From contig NZ_KB894500.1 of NCBI RefSeq assembly GCF_000374485.1, positions 1 to 64,000 on the forward strand: a DNA stretch of 64,000 nucleotides. Direction: 5' to 3'. Each line of letters starts with the position of its first letter. Position 1 is the first letter of the stretch. The position numbers and the translations under genes were made by a program. Below are positions 9,823 to 18,656 of the stretch, in pieces. The notes beneath the pieces were generated by a model, which had not been told where the DNA came from, searched no databases, and saw nothing but the letters and a program-made list of their open reading frames with translations. This DNA comes from Algicola sagamiensis DSM 14643. Lineage in GTDB: Bacteria; Pseudomonadota; Gammaproteobacteria; Enterobacterales; Alteromonadaceae.

Positions 9823-9849
9823 ATTATTCGGATTGGTTTACTCTTTAGT

Positions 9850-9873
9850 TGTACAAAATAAATTTTTCGTACA
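9850..9873 (+). promoter_or_regulatory. LitR/PplR-type operator box 2
   Basis: TGTACA-N12-CGTACA repeats the 12-bp spacing with one mismatch, and ends just before the AAGGAG ribosome site of the first gene. Its start lies 51 bp from that of box 1, close to five helical turns, which would place both boxes on one face of the DNA. Confidence 0.62.
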
Positions 9874-9885
9874 AAGGAGATGGAG

Positions 9886-10833
9886 ATGAATAAGATCCCT
9901 GTTGGTATTAGCGCATGTGTACTTGGTCAGAATGTACGTTTTGATACAGGTCACAAACGTAGTCAATTTGTTTGTCAAGAGTTGACAGATTTGATGACTT
10001 TTACACCTGTATGTCCAGAAATGGGGGCGGGAATGCCAGCGCCACGACCAACAATAAGACTCATTCGTGATGAGGAAAGAATGCGATTAATGGGAAGTCG
10101 AGACAAAACGCTTGAAGTGACAGAACAAGTTACTCAGTTTTCAAAAGAGAAAATTGCTCAACTTCATCATCTTTGCGGTTATATTCTTTGTGCCAAGTCA
10201 CCGACTTGCGGTATGGAACGTGTCCCAGTCTATTCACTCAACAGTGAAGGTGGAGATAAGAGTGGTACGGGTCTCTATGCTGCGGAATTGATGAAGCAAA
10301 TGCCTTGGTTACCTGTAGAGGAAGATGGAAGGCTGAATGATCCAATCCTCAGAGAAAACTTTATCGCTCGTGTTTTCGCACTTCATCACTTCTATGAATG
10401 CATGGAAGGTGGACTCACAGTCGAAAAGTTTATTTCCTTCCATTCGAAATACAAGCTGATGTTAATGGCAACGGCTCCGGATCAATATAAATCTCTAGGT
10501 CGTGATATTGCGGCTCTCAATGACGCTGACCTCGAATCATTCTTTTTATATTATCGTCAGTCGTTCATGGACTTGATGAAACAACGATCGAATAAAAAGA
10601 CGCATGCAAATACCTTGTTCCATATCCAAGGATATTTTAAGAAGTTCTTAAGCAAACAGGAAAAACAAGAGTTAAGCCAATTGATCCATGATTATCGTCA
10701 GGGTTTTGTTCCACTCTTGGCACCGCTAACGCTATTGAGTCACTACTTACAAAAATATCCAAATGACTATTTGTCCAAGCAAGTTTATCTTAGGCCGCAT
10801 CCGCTTGAATTAAAATTAAGATATGGGCTTTGA
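9886..10833 (+). CDS. DUF523 (TudS-like) + DUF1722 (YbgA) fusion, RudS-like tRNA 4-thiouridine desulfidase
   Basis: 315 residues. The N-terminal half is DUF523/TudS: ISACVLGQNVRFDTGHKRS, FTPVCPEMGAGMP and KSPTCGME, with Cys11, Cys43 and Cys108 in the positions expected to hold a [4Fe-4S] cluster. The C-terminal half is DUF1722 (FHSKYKLMLMATAP...HIQGYFKKFLSKQEKQEL...HYLQKYP). TudS desulfurates thiouracil, and TudS-DUF1722 fusions (RudS) have been reported to convert s4U in tRNA to U. s4U8 is the bacterial near-UV target, so the photolyase context fits. E. coli also has ybgA beside phrB. ATG 9886 is chosen over 9880 for RBS spacing. The activity is inferred. Confidence 0.85.
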   Translation: MNKIPVGISACVLGQNVRFDTGHKRSQFVCQELTDLMTFTPVCPEMGAGMPAPRPTIRLIRDEERMRLMGSRDKTLEVTEQVTQFSKEKIAQLHHLCGYILCAKSPTCGMERVPVYSLNSEGGDKSGTGLYAAELMKQMPWLPVEEDGRLNDPILRENFIARVFALHHFYECMEGGLTVEKFISFHSKYKLMLMATAPDQYKSLGRDIAALNDADLESFFLYYRQSFMDLMKQRSNKKTHANTLFHIQGYFKKFLSKQEKQELSQLIHDYRQGFVPLLAPLTLLSHYLQKYPNDYLSKQVYLRPHPLELKLRYGL

Positions 10834-10836
10834 CGT

Positions 10837-11658
10837 ATGACAGTGATTGACCAAGACATTTTATATACCATAAAAGAAGTCTCAGACTTGACTGGGGTAA
10901 ACCCAGTCACGCTCAGGGCTTGGCAACGCAGATATGGGTTGTTAACACCGCTGAGAACAGAAAAGGGACATCGGCTATTTCGTCCAGAAGATATTGACCG
11001 AATCCACGAAATTCTCGCATGGCTCGACAAAGGGGTCTCTGTCGGCAAAATTAAGCCTTTGTTAGAGCAAAGTAATCAATCTATCGTCCAAGAGCAGCAA
11101 GCGTTGGAAGAAGTTGATGAATTTTTAAAGCATCTAGCTGCTTTAAACCGCTCTAAAGCAATCGCGTGTTTAGCGGAAATTCTTAAAGAATATCCTTATT
11201 CTACCTTCTATGAGAAATTTTTCTTATACGTTGAAAAACGTTTACTTCAAGGCGTTTTGCCTCATTTCAATCTACAGTACTCCTTATGGGAAGCGCTCCT
11301 GACAGAACAATGCGGGAGTGTCATACATGCGCTAAACCGAATTCAAAAAGATGACTGTTGGGTGATGCATTTCGGTGAAAATGCAAAATCGTTGGCTTGG
11401 GTTACGGCATTAGCTTGTGCCAATCAGCAATACCGCGTGACCTTACTCGAAGGCGTCCAGGGTAAAACAGCACCGCTAGGCAAATTACTTCAAGAATACC
11501 CAATCAAAAAAATCGTTTTAGTTGGTGAGAACAAACTGCCTGAAGAAACACTTTCCGGTTTAGTCCTTTTAAAGAAACAGTTGAATTGTGAAGTGGAGCT
11601 GGTGGGCAGTATTCACACGATCCACTTTCAACGCTTTTATTCGGATGAATTCATTTAG
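10837..11658 (+). CDS. MerR-family regulator, LitR/CarH-like without cobalamin motif
   Basis: 273 residues. Residues about 8-75 are a MerR winged helix (YTIKEVSDLTGVNPVTLRAW, RRYGLLTPLRTEKGHRLF, DIDRIHEILAWLDKGVSVGKIKPLL), with the WxRRYGL..P.R...G.RxY/F signature of the CarH/LitR/MlrA branch. The C-terminal part (about 165-265) looks like a cobalamin-binding fold but lacks the DxHxxG motif, so it probably does not bind B12. That fits class II LitR. It starts 3 nt after the preceding stop and is part of the operon it presumably controls through the TGTACA boxes, so autoregulation is likely. Confidence 0.85.
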   Translation: MTVIDQDILYTIKEVSDLTGVNPVTLRAWQRRYGLLTPLRTEKGHRLFRPEDIDRIHEILAWLDKGVSVGKIKPLLEQSNQSIVQEQQALEEVDEFLKHLAALNRSKAIACLAEILKEYPYSTFYEKFFLYVEKRLLQGVLPHFNLQYSLWEALLTEQCGSVIHALNRIQKDDCWVMHFGENAKSLAWVTALACANQQYRVTLLEGVQGKTAPLGKLLQEYPIKKIVLVGENKLPEETLSGLVLLKKQLNCEVELVGSIHTIHFQRFYSDEFI

Positions 11659-11669
11659 AGAGAATAGTC

Positions 11670-13139
11670 ATGATCCTGATGTGGTTTCGCCAAGACTTAC
11701 GGTTGACGGATAACCGAGCGCTTTTTCAAGCAGCTCATCTTGCTCTTGAAACAGGGCAACCCCTCGTTTGTTGCTACATTGCAACGCCAAAACTATGGGA
11801 GAGTTATTTCATGTCTTCCAGGCAACAATCACTGATACAAAGCCGAGTTGATGCGTTGCAAAAGGACTTAAACAGCTTGGGGATACCACTGCATTGCATC
11901 ATTCAAGATAATCACCAACAGGCAGAAAATTACCTTTATGAATTTTGCCTATCACACAAGGTTCGCCATCTATTTTTAAATTTCCAATATGAGCTGAATG
12001 AATGGCAACGTGATGAGCGACTCATTCTCAAAACTGCTGCTTTGGGATTACAAATACATGGTTATCATGATCAGTTGTTGATACCGCCAAGCTCTGTAAC
12101 AAATGCTCAGGGTGAAATGTACAAAGTATTCACCCCATTTCGTCAGAAATGGCTGTCATGTCTACCCCAATATGACATTCAATGTTTACCCAAACCAAAA
12201 TCGCTCATTGCGCACCAACAAAGCCATGTGATGCCATTGGATCAAGCCTTAACGCTCACAAATATCACGTTTGAAGATACACATTGGCCGTTGGATGAAC
12301 AGTCGATTATCCAACAGCTGAGAAACTTTTGTAAGGATAGAGCAGAAGATTATCATCAAGACCGAGACTTTCCTGCGCTTCATGGTACAAGTCAAATTTC
12401 ACCATATCTGGCCATTGGGGCTTTATCACCACGACAATGTTTACATCGTCTGCAACACCATTTTCCAGAAGTCGTCGAAGCAAGAAACAGTGGGGCATTT
12501 AGTTGGTTGAATGAATTGATTTGGCGAGAATTCTATAAACATTTGATGTTTGCTTTTCCGGGGTTAATCAAAGGTGATGCTTTTCAAGCATGGACATCTT
12601 TAATTCCTTGGCGTGATGACGATAAGCTTTTTCAAGCATGGAAAGATGGGCAAACAGGTTATCCCATTGTTGATGCAGCGATGCGTCAATTAAACCAGAC
12701 GGGCTGGATGCATAATCGACTAAGAATGATAGTCGCTTCTTTTTTAACGAAGGATTTGCAGATCCATTGGAAAAAAGGAGAGGCCTATTTTATGTCGCAG
12801 CTCATCGATGGTGACTTCTCGGCCAATAATGGCGGATGGCAATGGGCTGCGTCAACGGGGTGTGATGCACAACCTTATTTCCGAATCTTTAATCCAACAA
12901 CACAGGGTGAAAAATTTGATCCAAATGGTGACTTTATTCGTCAATGGATCCCAGAGCTTTCAAGTGTCCCTCAAAAATATATTCATCAACCTAGCCAGTG
13001 GGCAAAAAAGGTTGGAATTGCACTGATGTATCCGCTGCCCATTGTTGACCATGCAGTCGCCAGAAAAGAGACCTTAATCATGTTTGAACAAGCAAAACAG
13101 TGTTTTCAAGATCAATCGCTTGAGGAGGTCAACCAATGA
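11670..13139 (+). CDS. phrB: Deoxyribodipyrimidine (CPD) photolyase
   Basis: 489 residues, a class I photolyase that uses blue light and FADH- to split cyclobutane pyrimidine dimers. The N-terminal antenna domain begins MILMWFRQDLRLTDNRAL. The C-terminal FAD domain shows GTSQISPYLAIGALSPRQ, WLNELIWREFYKHLMFAFP, TGYPIVDAAMRQLNQTGWMHNRLRMIVASFLTKDL and FSANNGGWQWAASTGCDAQPYFRIFNP, all highly conserved. The C-terminus overlaps the next gene by 4 nt. It follows the MerR gene by 11 nt with a GAGAG ribosome site. Confidence 0.97.
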   Translation: MILMWFRQDLRLTDNRALFQAAHLALETGQPLVCCYIATPKLWESYFMSSRQQSLIQSRVDALQKDLNSLGIPLHCIIQDNHQQAENYLYEFCLSHKVRHLFLNFQYELNEWQRDERLILKTAALGLQIHGYHDQLLIPPSSVTNAQGEMYKVFTPFRQKWLSCLPQYDIQCLPKPKSLIAHQQSHVMPLDQALTLTNITFEDTHWPLDEQSIIQQLRNFCKDRAEDYHQDRDFPALHGTSQISPYLAIGALSPRQCLHRLQHHFPEVVEARNSGAFSWLNELIWREFYKHLMFAFPGLIKGDAFQAWTSLIPWRDDDKLFQAWKDGQTGYPIVDAAMRQLNQTGWMHNRLRMIVASFLTKDLQIHWKKGEAYFMSQLIDGDFSANNGGWQWAASTGCDAQPYFRIFNPTTQGEKFDPNGDFIRQWIPELSSVPQKYIHQPSQWAKKVGIALMYPLPIVDHAVARKETLIMFEQAKQCFQDQSLEEVNQ

Positions 13140-13564
13140 CGACGGTTGTGAAGCGTTTTATTTCGTTGTACGAGCAACTGGATAAAAACAGCATCGAACA
13201 GCTCTCAGATGTTTATCACCCAGATATTGTGTTTCAAGACCCAGCCCATGAGATCACAGGATGGCATGATTTCTATCGCTACTTTGAAGGGCTGATGGAG
13301 AATTTATCGTTCTGTCATTTCAATATCCAAAGTCATCATCAAGAGAATGATGAAGCTTTTCTGGTTTGGGAAATGACCTTTGAACACCCCAAGATTTCAA
13401 ATGGTGAACCCGTTGTCGTTTCAGGAAGTAGTCATTTAAAGATGTTTGATGAACGCGTGATCTACCATCGAGATTATTTTGATATGGGGCAGATGCTCTA
13501 TGAACACCTGCCTGTTCTTAGTCAAGCTATCCGTTGGATAAAACGCAGAATGAGGAGTGAGTGA
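13136..13564 (+). CDS. NTF2/SnoaL-like protein
   Basis: 142 residues with the cone-shaped NTF2-like pattern: an N-terminal helix (VVKRFISLYEQLDKNSIEQLSDVYHPDIVFQDPAHEITGWHDFYRYFEGLM), then a curved sheet ending FDERVIYHRDYFDMGQMLYEHLPVL. Such proteins are often small enzymes or binding partners, and in this gene neighbourhood the function is not established. The start overlaps the phrB stop (ATGA), and the stop overlaps the next start. This implies tight co-translation. Confidence 0.82.
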   Translation: MTTVVKRFISLYEQLDKNSIEQLSDVYHPDIVFQDPAHEITGWHDFYRYFEGLMENLSFCHFNIQSHHQENDEAFLVWEMTFEHPKISNGEPVVVSGSSHLKMFDERVIYHRDYFDMGQMLYEHLPVLSQAIRWIKRRMRSE

Positions 13565-14289
13565 TGAAAACCTACTTCATTACTGGTGCAACTTCGGGTA
13601 TCGGACGACAGCTTGCAATGGATTATGCAGCATCCGGTGCGAAGGTCATTGCTTGTGGCCGTCGAGAAGAAAAGTTAAAGGAACTGGAAAGCTATTCTAC
13701 GAACATTCAGGGCCTTTGTTTTGACATTACAGATCAAATGAAAGTCAATCAGGCGATTCATTCGGTAAAGACGCATGTGGATGTTTGGATACTGAATGCT
13801 GGAGATTGTGAATATATTGATGATGGCCGTATTGAGGCGAAACTTTTTCGTCGCGTCTTTGAAGTCAACTTTTTTGGTGTCGTTCATTGCTTAGAAGCGA
13901 TTCAAGAGAGAGTGGAGCCTGGTGACCAAGTTGCATTGATGAGTTCAACTGCCAGTTACATCCCATTGCCGAGAGCTGAGGCTTATGGTGCTTCTAAATC
14001 AGCAATCAGTTATTTAGCCCGTTCTCTTGCTATTGACTGGGCAGGTATTGAAGTCAACATCAGTGTGATCTCACCTGGGTTTGTGAAGACACCTTTGACA
14101 GATAAAAATACCTTTGCGATGCCGATGCGGATCTCAGCTGAAGAGGCTTCAGTCGCCATTCAAAAAGGGTTAGCAAAAAGGGAGAGAGAAATTCATTTTC
14201 CAAAACGTTTTTCCTACCTACTGAAGTCAATATCTCTTTTACCTCAATTTATACAGTTTAAATTAGGATGCAAAATAGGTGCACAATGA
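13564..14289 (+). CDS. Short-chain dehydrogenase/reductase
   Basis: 241 residues. Rossmann motif TGATSGIGR near the N-terminus, LNAG, and the catalytic Ser...Tyr-x3-Lys in MSSTASYIPLPRAEAYGASKSA define a classical SDR. The substrate is unknown; the operon suggests a lipid-derived alcohol or ketone. The ATG at 13564 gives MKTYFITGATSGIG and overlaps the preceding stop by 1 nt. A GTG at 13561 is also possible. The stop overlaps the next gene by 4 nt. Confidence 0.9.
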   Translation: MKTYFITGATSGIGRQLAMDYAASGAKVIACGRREEKLKELESYSTNIQGLCFDITDQMKVNQAIHSVKTHVDVWILNAGDCEYIDDGRIEAKLFRRVFEVNFFGVVHCLEAIQERVEPGDQVALMSSTASYIPLPRAEAYGASKSAISYLARSLAIDWAGIEVNISVISPGFVKTPLTDKNTFAMPMRISAEEASVAIQKGLAKREREIHFPKRFSYLLKSISLLPQFIQFKLGCKIGAQ

Positions 14290-15560
14290 AGATTGCAATT
14301 ATCGGTAGTGGTATTTCAGGACTAACATGTGCGAATTACCTTCATCATGAGCACCAAATTACCATTTTTGAGGCGAATGATTATGTTGGTGGGCATACAG
14401 CAACAGTCGATGTTGAGGTAGAAAGTGGCACCTATGCCATCGACACAGGGTTTATTGTTTACAACGATAAAACATATCCAAACTTCATTCGATTACTGGA
14501 TGAATTGGGTCTACGAGGTCGTCCAACGCAAATGAGCTTTAGTGTGCACAATGATAAGAATGGATTAGAGTATAACGGGCACACAATCGCAACGTTATTT
14601 GCGCAAAAAAGGAATATATTCAACCCTAAATTTTATGGTTTTATTAAAGAAATTCTACGCTTTAATCAACTTGCCAAAAAGGTGGATATCGATGATGTTG
14701 CGGAACAAGATGTCACACTTGGTGATTTCTTAAAAGCCTACCAATTCAGTGATTACTTTTGTGAAAACTATATCCTGCCAATGGGCGCTGCAATCTGGTC
14801 CTCTTCTATGTCTGATATGCGGGGATTCCCATTAACTTTCTTTGTTCGATTTTTTGAGCATCATGGATTATTGAATGTAGCCGACAGACCTCAATGGCGT
14901 GTTATTCCCGGCGGTTCAAGAGAATATATCAGAAAAATGTTACCAAAGCTCTCGGCTCAAATCCGGCTCAATTGTCCTGTTTATACAGTATCTCGTGGTT
15001 TACATGGTGTATTGGTGAGATCACAGGATGGGGATGAACAGTTTGATCAGGTCATTTTTTGTTGTCACAGCGATCAAGCGCTGCAAATGCTCGAAGACCC
15101 TTCAAAAGATGAGGTAGAGTTACTCTCTAAAATTCCCTATCGTGACAATGAAGTGGTGCTTCATACGGATACATCATTATTACCAAAAGCTCGCGTTGCA
15201 TGGGCTTCATGGAACTACTGGTTACCAAATGAATTTGGCGCGGAGCATGCTTTACCTTCTGTGACCTACAACATGAATATCTTGCAAGGGATCCAATCAC
15301 CGGAAACATTTTGCGTAACATTAAATAAAACAGAAGCTATTCAAGAAGATAAGATCCTTAGGAAGTTTCATTACAGTCATCCCGTGTTTACCGCTGAAGG
15401 GTTGAGCGCAAGAAAGCAAAAGCACCTCATTCAGGGAGTCAATAAAACGTGGTTTGCAGGTGCGTATTGGTATAACGGATTTCATGAAGATGGCGTCAGA
15501 AGTGCCTTAGATGTTGTGATGGATATCATCAACCAACAAGCGTTGAGGCAGGCAATATGA
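14286..15560 (+). CDS. FAD-dependent oxidoreductase (amine-oxidase/desaturase-like)
   Basis: 424 residues starting MKIAIIGSGISGLTCANYLHHEHQITIFEANDYVGGHTAT, an FAD-binding GxGxxG followed by the acidic end of beta-2 and GG. DTGFIVYNDKTYPNF is typical of this amine-oxidase-related group found with DUF1365 and Cfa. The C-terminal WFAGAYWYNGFHEDGVRSA is the second FAD-contact motif. In alphaproteobacterial singlet-oxygen regulons, relatives occur with Cfa-like methyltransferases, and furan-fatty-acid synthesis has been assigned there. A role in oxidising membrane acyl chains is an inference. The start at 14286 overlaps the previous gene by 4 nt. Confidence 0.85.
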   Translation: MKIAIIGSGISGLTCANYLHHEHQITIFEANDYVGGHTATVDVEVESGTYAIDTGFIVYNDKTYPNFIRLLDELGLRGRPTQMSFSVHNDKNGLEYNGHTIATLFAQKRNIFNPKFYGFIKEILRFNQLAKKVDIDDVAEQDVTLGDFLKAYQFSDYFCENYILPMGAAIWSSSMSDMRGFPLTFFVRFFEHHGLLNVADRPQWRVIPGGSREYIRKMLPKLSAQIRLNCPVYTVSRGLHGVLVRSQDGDEQFDQVIFCCHSDQALQMLEDPSKDEVELLSKIPYRDNEVVLHTDTSLLPKARVAWASWNYWLPNEFGAEHALPSVTYNMNILQGIQSPETFCVTLNKTEAIQEDKILRKFHYSHPVFTAEGLSARKQKHLIQGVNKTWFAGAYWYNGFHEDGVRSALDVVMDIINQQALRQAI

Positions 15561-16321
15561 ATAGCCAAATTTTTGTTGGAACCGTCAGGCATCGACGTTT
15601 TACCCCTGTAAAGCATGCTTTTGAATATCCAATGTTTATGCCTTTTATTGACTTGGATGAATTGGCAACACTGAATGAAAAAGTACGCGGATTTGGTATG
15701 GGTAAATGGAAACCTGCGAGCTTTTTTCGTGATGATTATCTCGGACAGGGAAGTCTTAAAACGGCTGTACAAGACAAGGTGGAAGAGCTGACTGGAGAGC
15801 GAGTCCAAGGTCGGGTCATGATGTTATGCCACTTGCGATATTTTGGATTTTATTTTAGTCCGGTTAACTTTTATTACTTGTATGATGAGCGTGAAACTTG
15901 GCGTTTTATGCTGGCTGAGGTCAGTAATACACCCTGGAACGAAAGGCATTACTATGCAATCCCCGCAGGAAGAAGTTGGGAAAATGCCAAAATGTTTCAT
16001 GTTTCACCATTCAACCCTATTTCACAAACTTACCAGTGGAAATTGCGTGAACCGAAAGATGCAATGATGGTTCATTTGGAAGCACATCAGGCATCAAAAG
16101 AATTTGATGCAACCTTAGTGATGAAAGCACAACCATTTGATAGTCAAACATTATCTTTCCTTCTTAGAAAAACCCCGATGATAACTTTGAAAACGGTGAT
16201 TGGTATTTATTGGCAGGCTTTTCGGCTTTGGATTAAAAAAGCGCCTTTTTATGATCACCCTGGTGATATGACGACAAAGTTGGATCCGCTACAAAAAATT
16301 AGGAGTACACATGTTAAATAA
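15557..16321 (+). CDS. DUF1365 family protein
   Basis: 254 residues. The family pattern is clear: VGTVRHRRFTPVKHAFEYPMFMPFIDLDEL at the N-terminus, then LCHLRYFGFYFSPVNFYYLYD, EVSNTPWNERHYYAIP and KMFHVSPFNPI. DUF1365 proteins are nearly always beside the FAD oxidoreductase and Cfa, and no biochemical role is firmly established. The start overlaps the preceding stop by 4 nt, and the end overlaps cfa by 11 nt. Confidence 0.9.
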   Translation: MNSQIFVGTVRHRRFTPVKHAFEYPMFMPFIDLDELATLNEKVRGFGMGKWKPASFFRDDYLGQGSLKTAVQDKVEELTGERVQGRVMMLCHLRYFGFYFSPVNFYYLYDERETWRFMLAEVSNTPWNERHYYAIPAGRSWENAKMFHVSPFNPISQTYQWKLREPKDAMMVHLEAHQASKEFDATLVMKAQPFDSQTLSFLLRKTPMITLKTVIGIYWQAFRLWIKKAPFYDHPGDMTTKLDPLQKIRSTHVK

Positions 16322-17585
16322 CTCGTCCCAATCATCAAATAAAGTGACCTACCCCTTAGCTTGTATTGGATCTCTTGAGTTAAGTCTTTCGCAAAGACTC
16401 GCACAAAAGGCACTGCATGAGGTTCTTCAACGATTGCCGCATGGTTATCTCGCATTGATTGGTTTAAATGGTGAAGTGAGTCAATTTGGCGATGAATCCT
16501 CTGATTTGCACGCCACAATGGAAATCCATCACCCAGATTTTTATACCCGGATCTTGCTTGGTGGGAGTATTGGTGCTGGTGAATCTTATATTGAAAAACA
16601 ATGGGATTCTCCTGACCTCACACAAGTCATTCGCTTGTTTGCACGTAATTTATCGACACTTGATAAGATTGAAGACCGATTTCGTTGGTTATCCGGTTCA
16701 GTTGAAAAATTGAGACACTGGCGCAAGCGAAACTCGGTCAGTCAGGCAAAAGATAATATTTCCGCGCATTATGATCTGGGTAATGACTTATATCAGACGT
16801 TTTTAGATACAGAGATGCTCTATTCGAGTGCACTATTTTGTAGCGAACACGATACATTAGAGATGGCTCAATACAATAAAATGAAGCGGCTTTGTGAAAA
16901 GCTCGAGCTAAAGAGTAGTGATCATTTGCTTGAAATTGGAACGGGGTGGGGGGGGCTAGCCATTTTTGCGGCGCGTCATTATGGATGCAAGGTGACGACC
17001 ACGACTATCTCGCAAGAGCAGCATGATTTGGCTCGGGAACGGATCAAAGCAGCAGGATTGTCAGATAGAGTCACGTTATTGATGAGAGACTATCGTGAAC
17101 TGTACGGCCAGTTTGACAAGGTTGTCTCGGTTGAAATGATAGAAGCGGTAGGTAAGAAGTACCTGAATAGCTACGCCGAACAATGTCAGGCACTGTTAAA
17201 GCCTGGTGGGCTACTCATGATCCAAGCGATCACAATCGCCGATCAGCGTTATGACTCATACAGCAAGAATGTTGATTTTATCCAAAAGCATGTGTTTCCA
17301 GGTGGTTTTTTGCCATCGGTAACGCGTTTATTAAACACATTCACGAATAAAACTGACTTTGTGATACGGGATCTGATCGATATGGGTCAGGATTATGCAA
17401 TGACATTGGCAAACTGGCATGCGCGGTTTAGTCAGCGTCGTGAGGAAATCATTGCACTTGGGTACGACGAGCGATTCATTCGATTGTGGCGTTTCTATCT
17501 TTGTTATTGTGAGGGCGGCTTTTTGGAGAAAAAAACCAGTGCCGTTCAGGTTTGTTTGCAGCGTCCAGCATATGTGAGTCCTTAA
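16311..17585 (+). CDS. Cyclopropane-fatty-acyl-phospholipid synthase family methyltransferase
   Basis: 424 residues. N-terminal lipid-binding domain, then SAM methyltransferase domain with AHYDLGNDLYQTFLDTEMLYSSALF, the SAM loop LEIGTGWGGLAIFAA (Thr where Cys is usual in DIGCGWGG), VSVEMIEAVGKKY, and YSKNVDFIQKHVFPGGFLPS. The enzyme methylenates or methylates unsaturated acyl chains in phospholipids. Here it is embedded with an FAD oxidoreductase, SDR and DUF1365, so the end product may be a further-modified acyl chain instead of a plain cyclopropane. An AGGAG ribosome site lies inside the DUF1365 gene. Confidence 0.92.
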   Translation: MLNNSSQSSNKVTYPLACIGSLELSLSQRLAQKALHEVLQRLPHGYLALIGLNGEVSQFGDESSDLHATMEIHHPDFYTRILLGGSIGAGESYIEKQWDSPDLTQVIRLFARNLSTLDKIEDRFRWLSGSVEKLRHWRKRNSVSQAKDNISAHYDLGNDLYQTFLDTEMLYSSALFCSEHDTLEMAQYNKMKRLCEKLELKSSDHLLEIGTGWGGLAIFAARHYGCKVTTTTISQEQHDLARERIKAAGLSDRVTLLMRDYRELYGQFDKVVSVEMIEAVGKKYLNSYAEQCQALLKPGGLLMIQAITIADQRYDSYSKNVDFIQKHVFPGGFLPSVTRLLNTFTNKTDFVIRDLIDMGQDYAMTLANWHARFSQRREEIIALGYDERFIRLWRFYLCYCEGGFLEKKTSAVQVCLQRPAYVSP

Positions 17586-17593
17586 GTATCAAC

Positions 17594-18106
17594 ATGAAAC
17601 AACTGATCCGAAAGCAACCCACACTCTTTGCGTCTATTTGGTTTCAATGCTTGTGGGTGATGGCAGTCGTTGGGCAATATCAGCTTCAAATGGTATTGCT
17701 CCTCTGTGTTGGGCTGACCTACTTATTTGCATTTCGCAACCTATGGGCGACGTCGTGGATATTTAGTATTGGTTTATTTGCAGATATGTTGTTTACATCT
17801 CTTGGGTTGTTTCAGTTCAAAGAGCCCGGATTACCACTTTGGTTAATGGGTTTATGGCTGGCGTTTGCATGGTATCTCGTACAAATGCGCCATTTGCTTC
17901 GTTGGGCTGGATGGCCTGCACTCGTTATTTTAGGGTCGACGCTTGGTCCTTTCAGCTATTGGGCCGGGGTAAAGTTTAACGCTGTTGTATGGCCTGTTGA
18001 TATTAAGCTGACTTTAATCGTTCTTGGTACATGGTGGGCTGTATTTTTGCCTTTGAGTGGCTATCTGGCTAACCGTGAGGAGTCTTACGATGCGAATGCG
18101 CAATAG
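17594..18106 (+). CDS. DUF2878 integral membrane protein
   Basis: 170 residues, about five hydrophobic segments (FASIWFQCLWVMAVVGQYQ, LLLCVGLTYLFAF, ATSWIFSIGLFADMLFTSLGLFQF, PLWLMGLWLAFAWYL, plus a C-terminal pair). The G-x-x-x-D-x-x-x-x-x-x-G-x-F pattern is characteristic of DUF2878, a family found in the same photolyase/Cfa operons. Function unknown, inner membrane. The ATG at 17594 is chosen because upstream in-frame codons lie inside cfa. Confidence 0.8.
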   Translation: MKQLIRKQPTLFASIWFQCLWVMAVVGQYQLQMVLLLCVGLTYLFAFRNLWATSWIFSIGLFADMLFTSLGLFQFKEPGLPLWLMGLWLAFAWYLVQMRHLLRWAGWPALVILGSTLGPFSYWAGVKFNAVVWPVDIKLTLIVLGTWWAVFLPLSGYLANREESYDANAQ

Positions 18107-18656
18107 GCATTGTCGATATAGGCGGCTTGCACTGATATGGCTTTGCCTGAGTGTATTGGTGTTTTCAGGATTAGCAAAGGCCCAACAGCAGGAATGGTTA
18201 TCCTGGAAGAAAGTTGGCCAAGCAACGCTGAGCTGGGGGTTTTGGACCATCTATGACTCGACACTTTATGTGAAGGGTGAACAGTTCAAAGTGTATCCAG
18301 AGCTAGATTTAAAACAAACACTGGCTTTAGAAATCACCTACCGCCGAGATATTGATAGTGAGGATTTAGTTGAGGAAACGATTTCCCAATGGGTCCATCT
18401 TGGCCTTTCAGAGCAACAAAGTCAAAAGTGGGCAAAAACACTTTCTGGCATGTGGCCAGATATTTTAGAAGATGACCAACTCATTTATAAGACGGATGGC
18501 CAACGCGGTACTTTTTTTCATCGCCGTGGGCACACAGTGGTCCGGATTGGTGAGTTAACAGAGGAAGCAATGAGTGATGCATTTATCAGCATTTGGTTAT
18601 CACCTAAGACTGCCTACCCAGAACTAAGAAACAAGTTAATTGGAGTGAAGTCATGA
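18090..18656 (+). CDS. Chalcone-isomerase-like periplasmic protein
   Basis: 188 residues with an N-terminal signal segment (LALIWLCLSVLVFSGLAKAQ, cleavage after AKA). The body (WKKVGQATLSWGFWTIYDSTLYV...LEITYRRDIDSEDLVEETISQW...ISIWLSPKTAYPELRNKLIG) follows the chalcone-isomerase-like fold of bacterial proteins, G-x-G...Y-x-A-x-L-Y. These bind fatty acids or unknown ligands and are not flavonoid enzymes. The start at 18090 has a GAGGAGT ribosome site and overlaps the DUF2878 gene by 17 nt. Confidence 0.8.
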   Translation: MRMRNRHCRYRRLALIWLCLSVLVFSGLAKAQQQEWLSWKKVGQATLSWGFWTIYDSTLYVKGEQFKVYPELDLKQTLALEITYRRDIDSEDLVEETISQWVHLGLSEQQSQKWAKTLSGMWPDILEDDQLIYKTDGQRGTFFHRRGHTVVRIGELTEEAMSDAFISIWLSPKTAYPELRNKLIGVKS

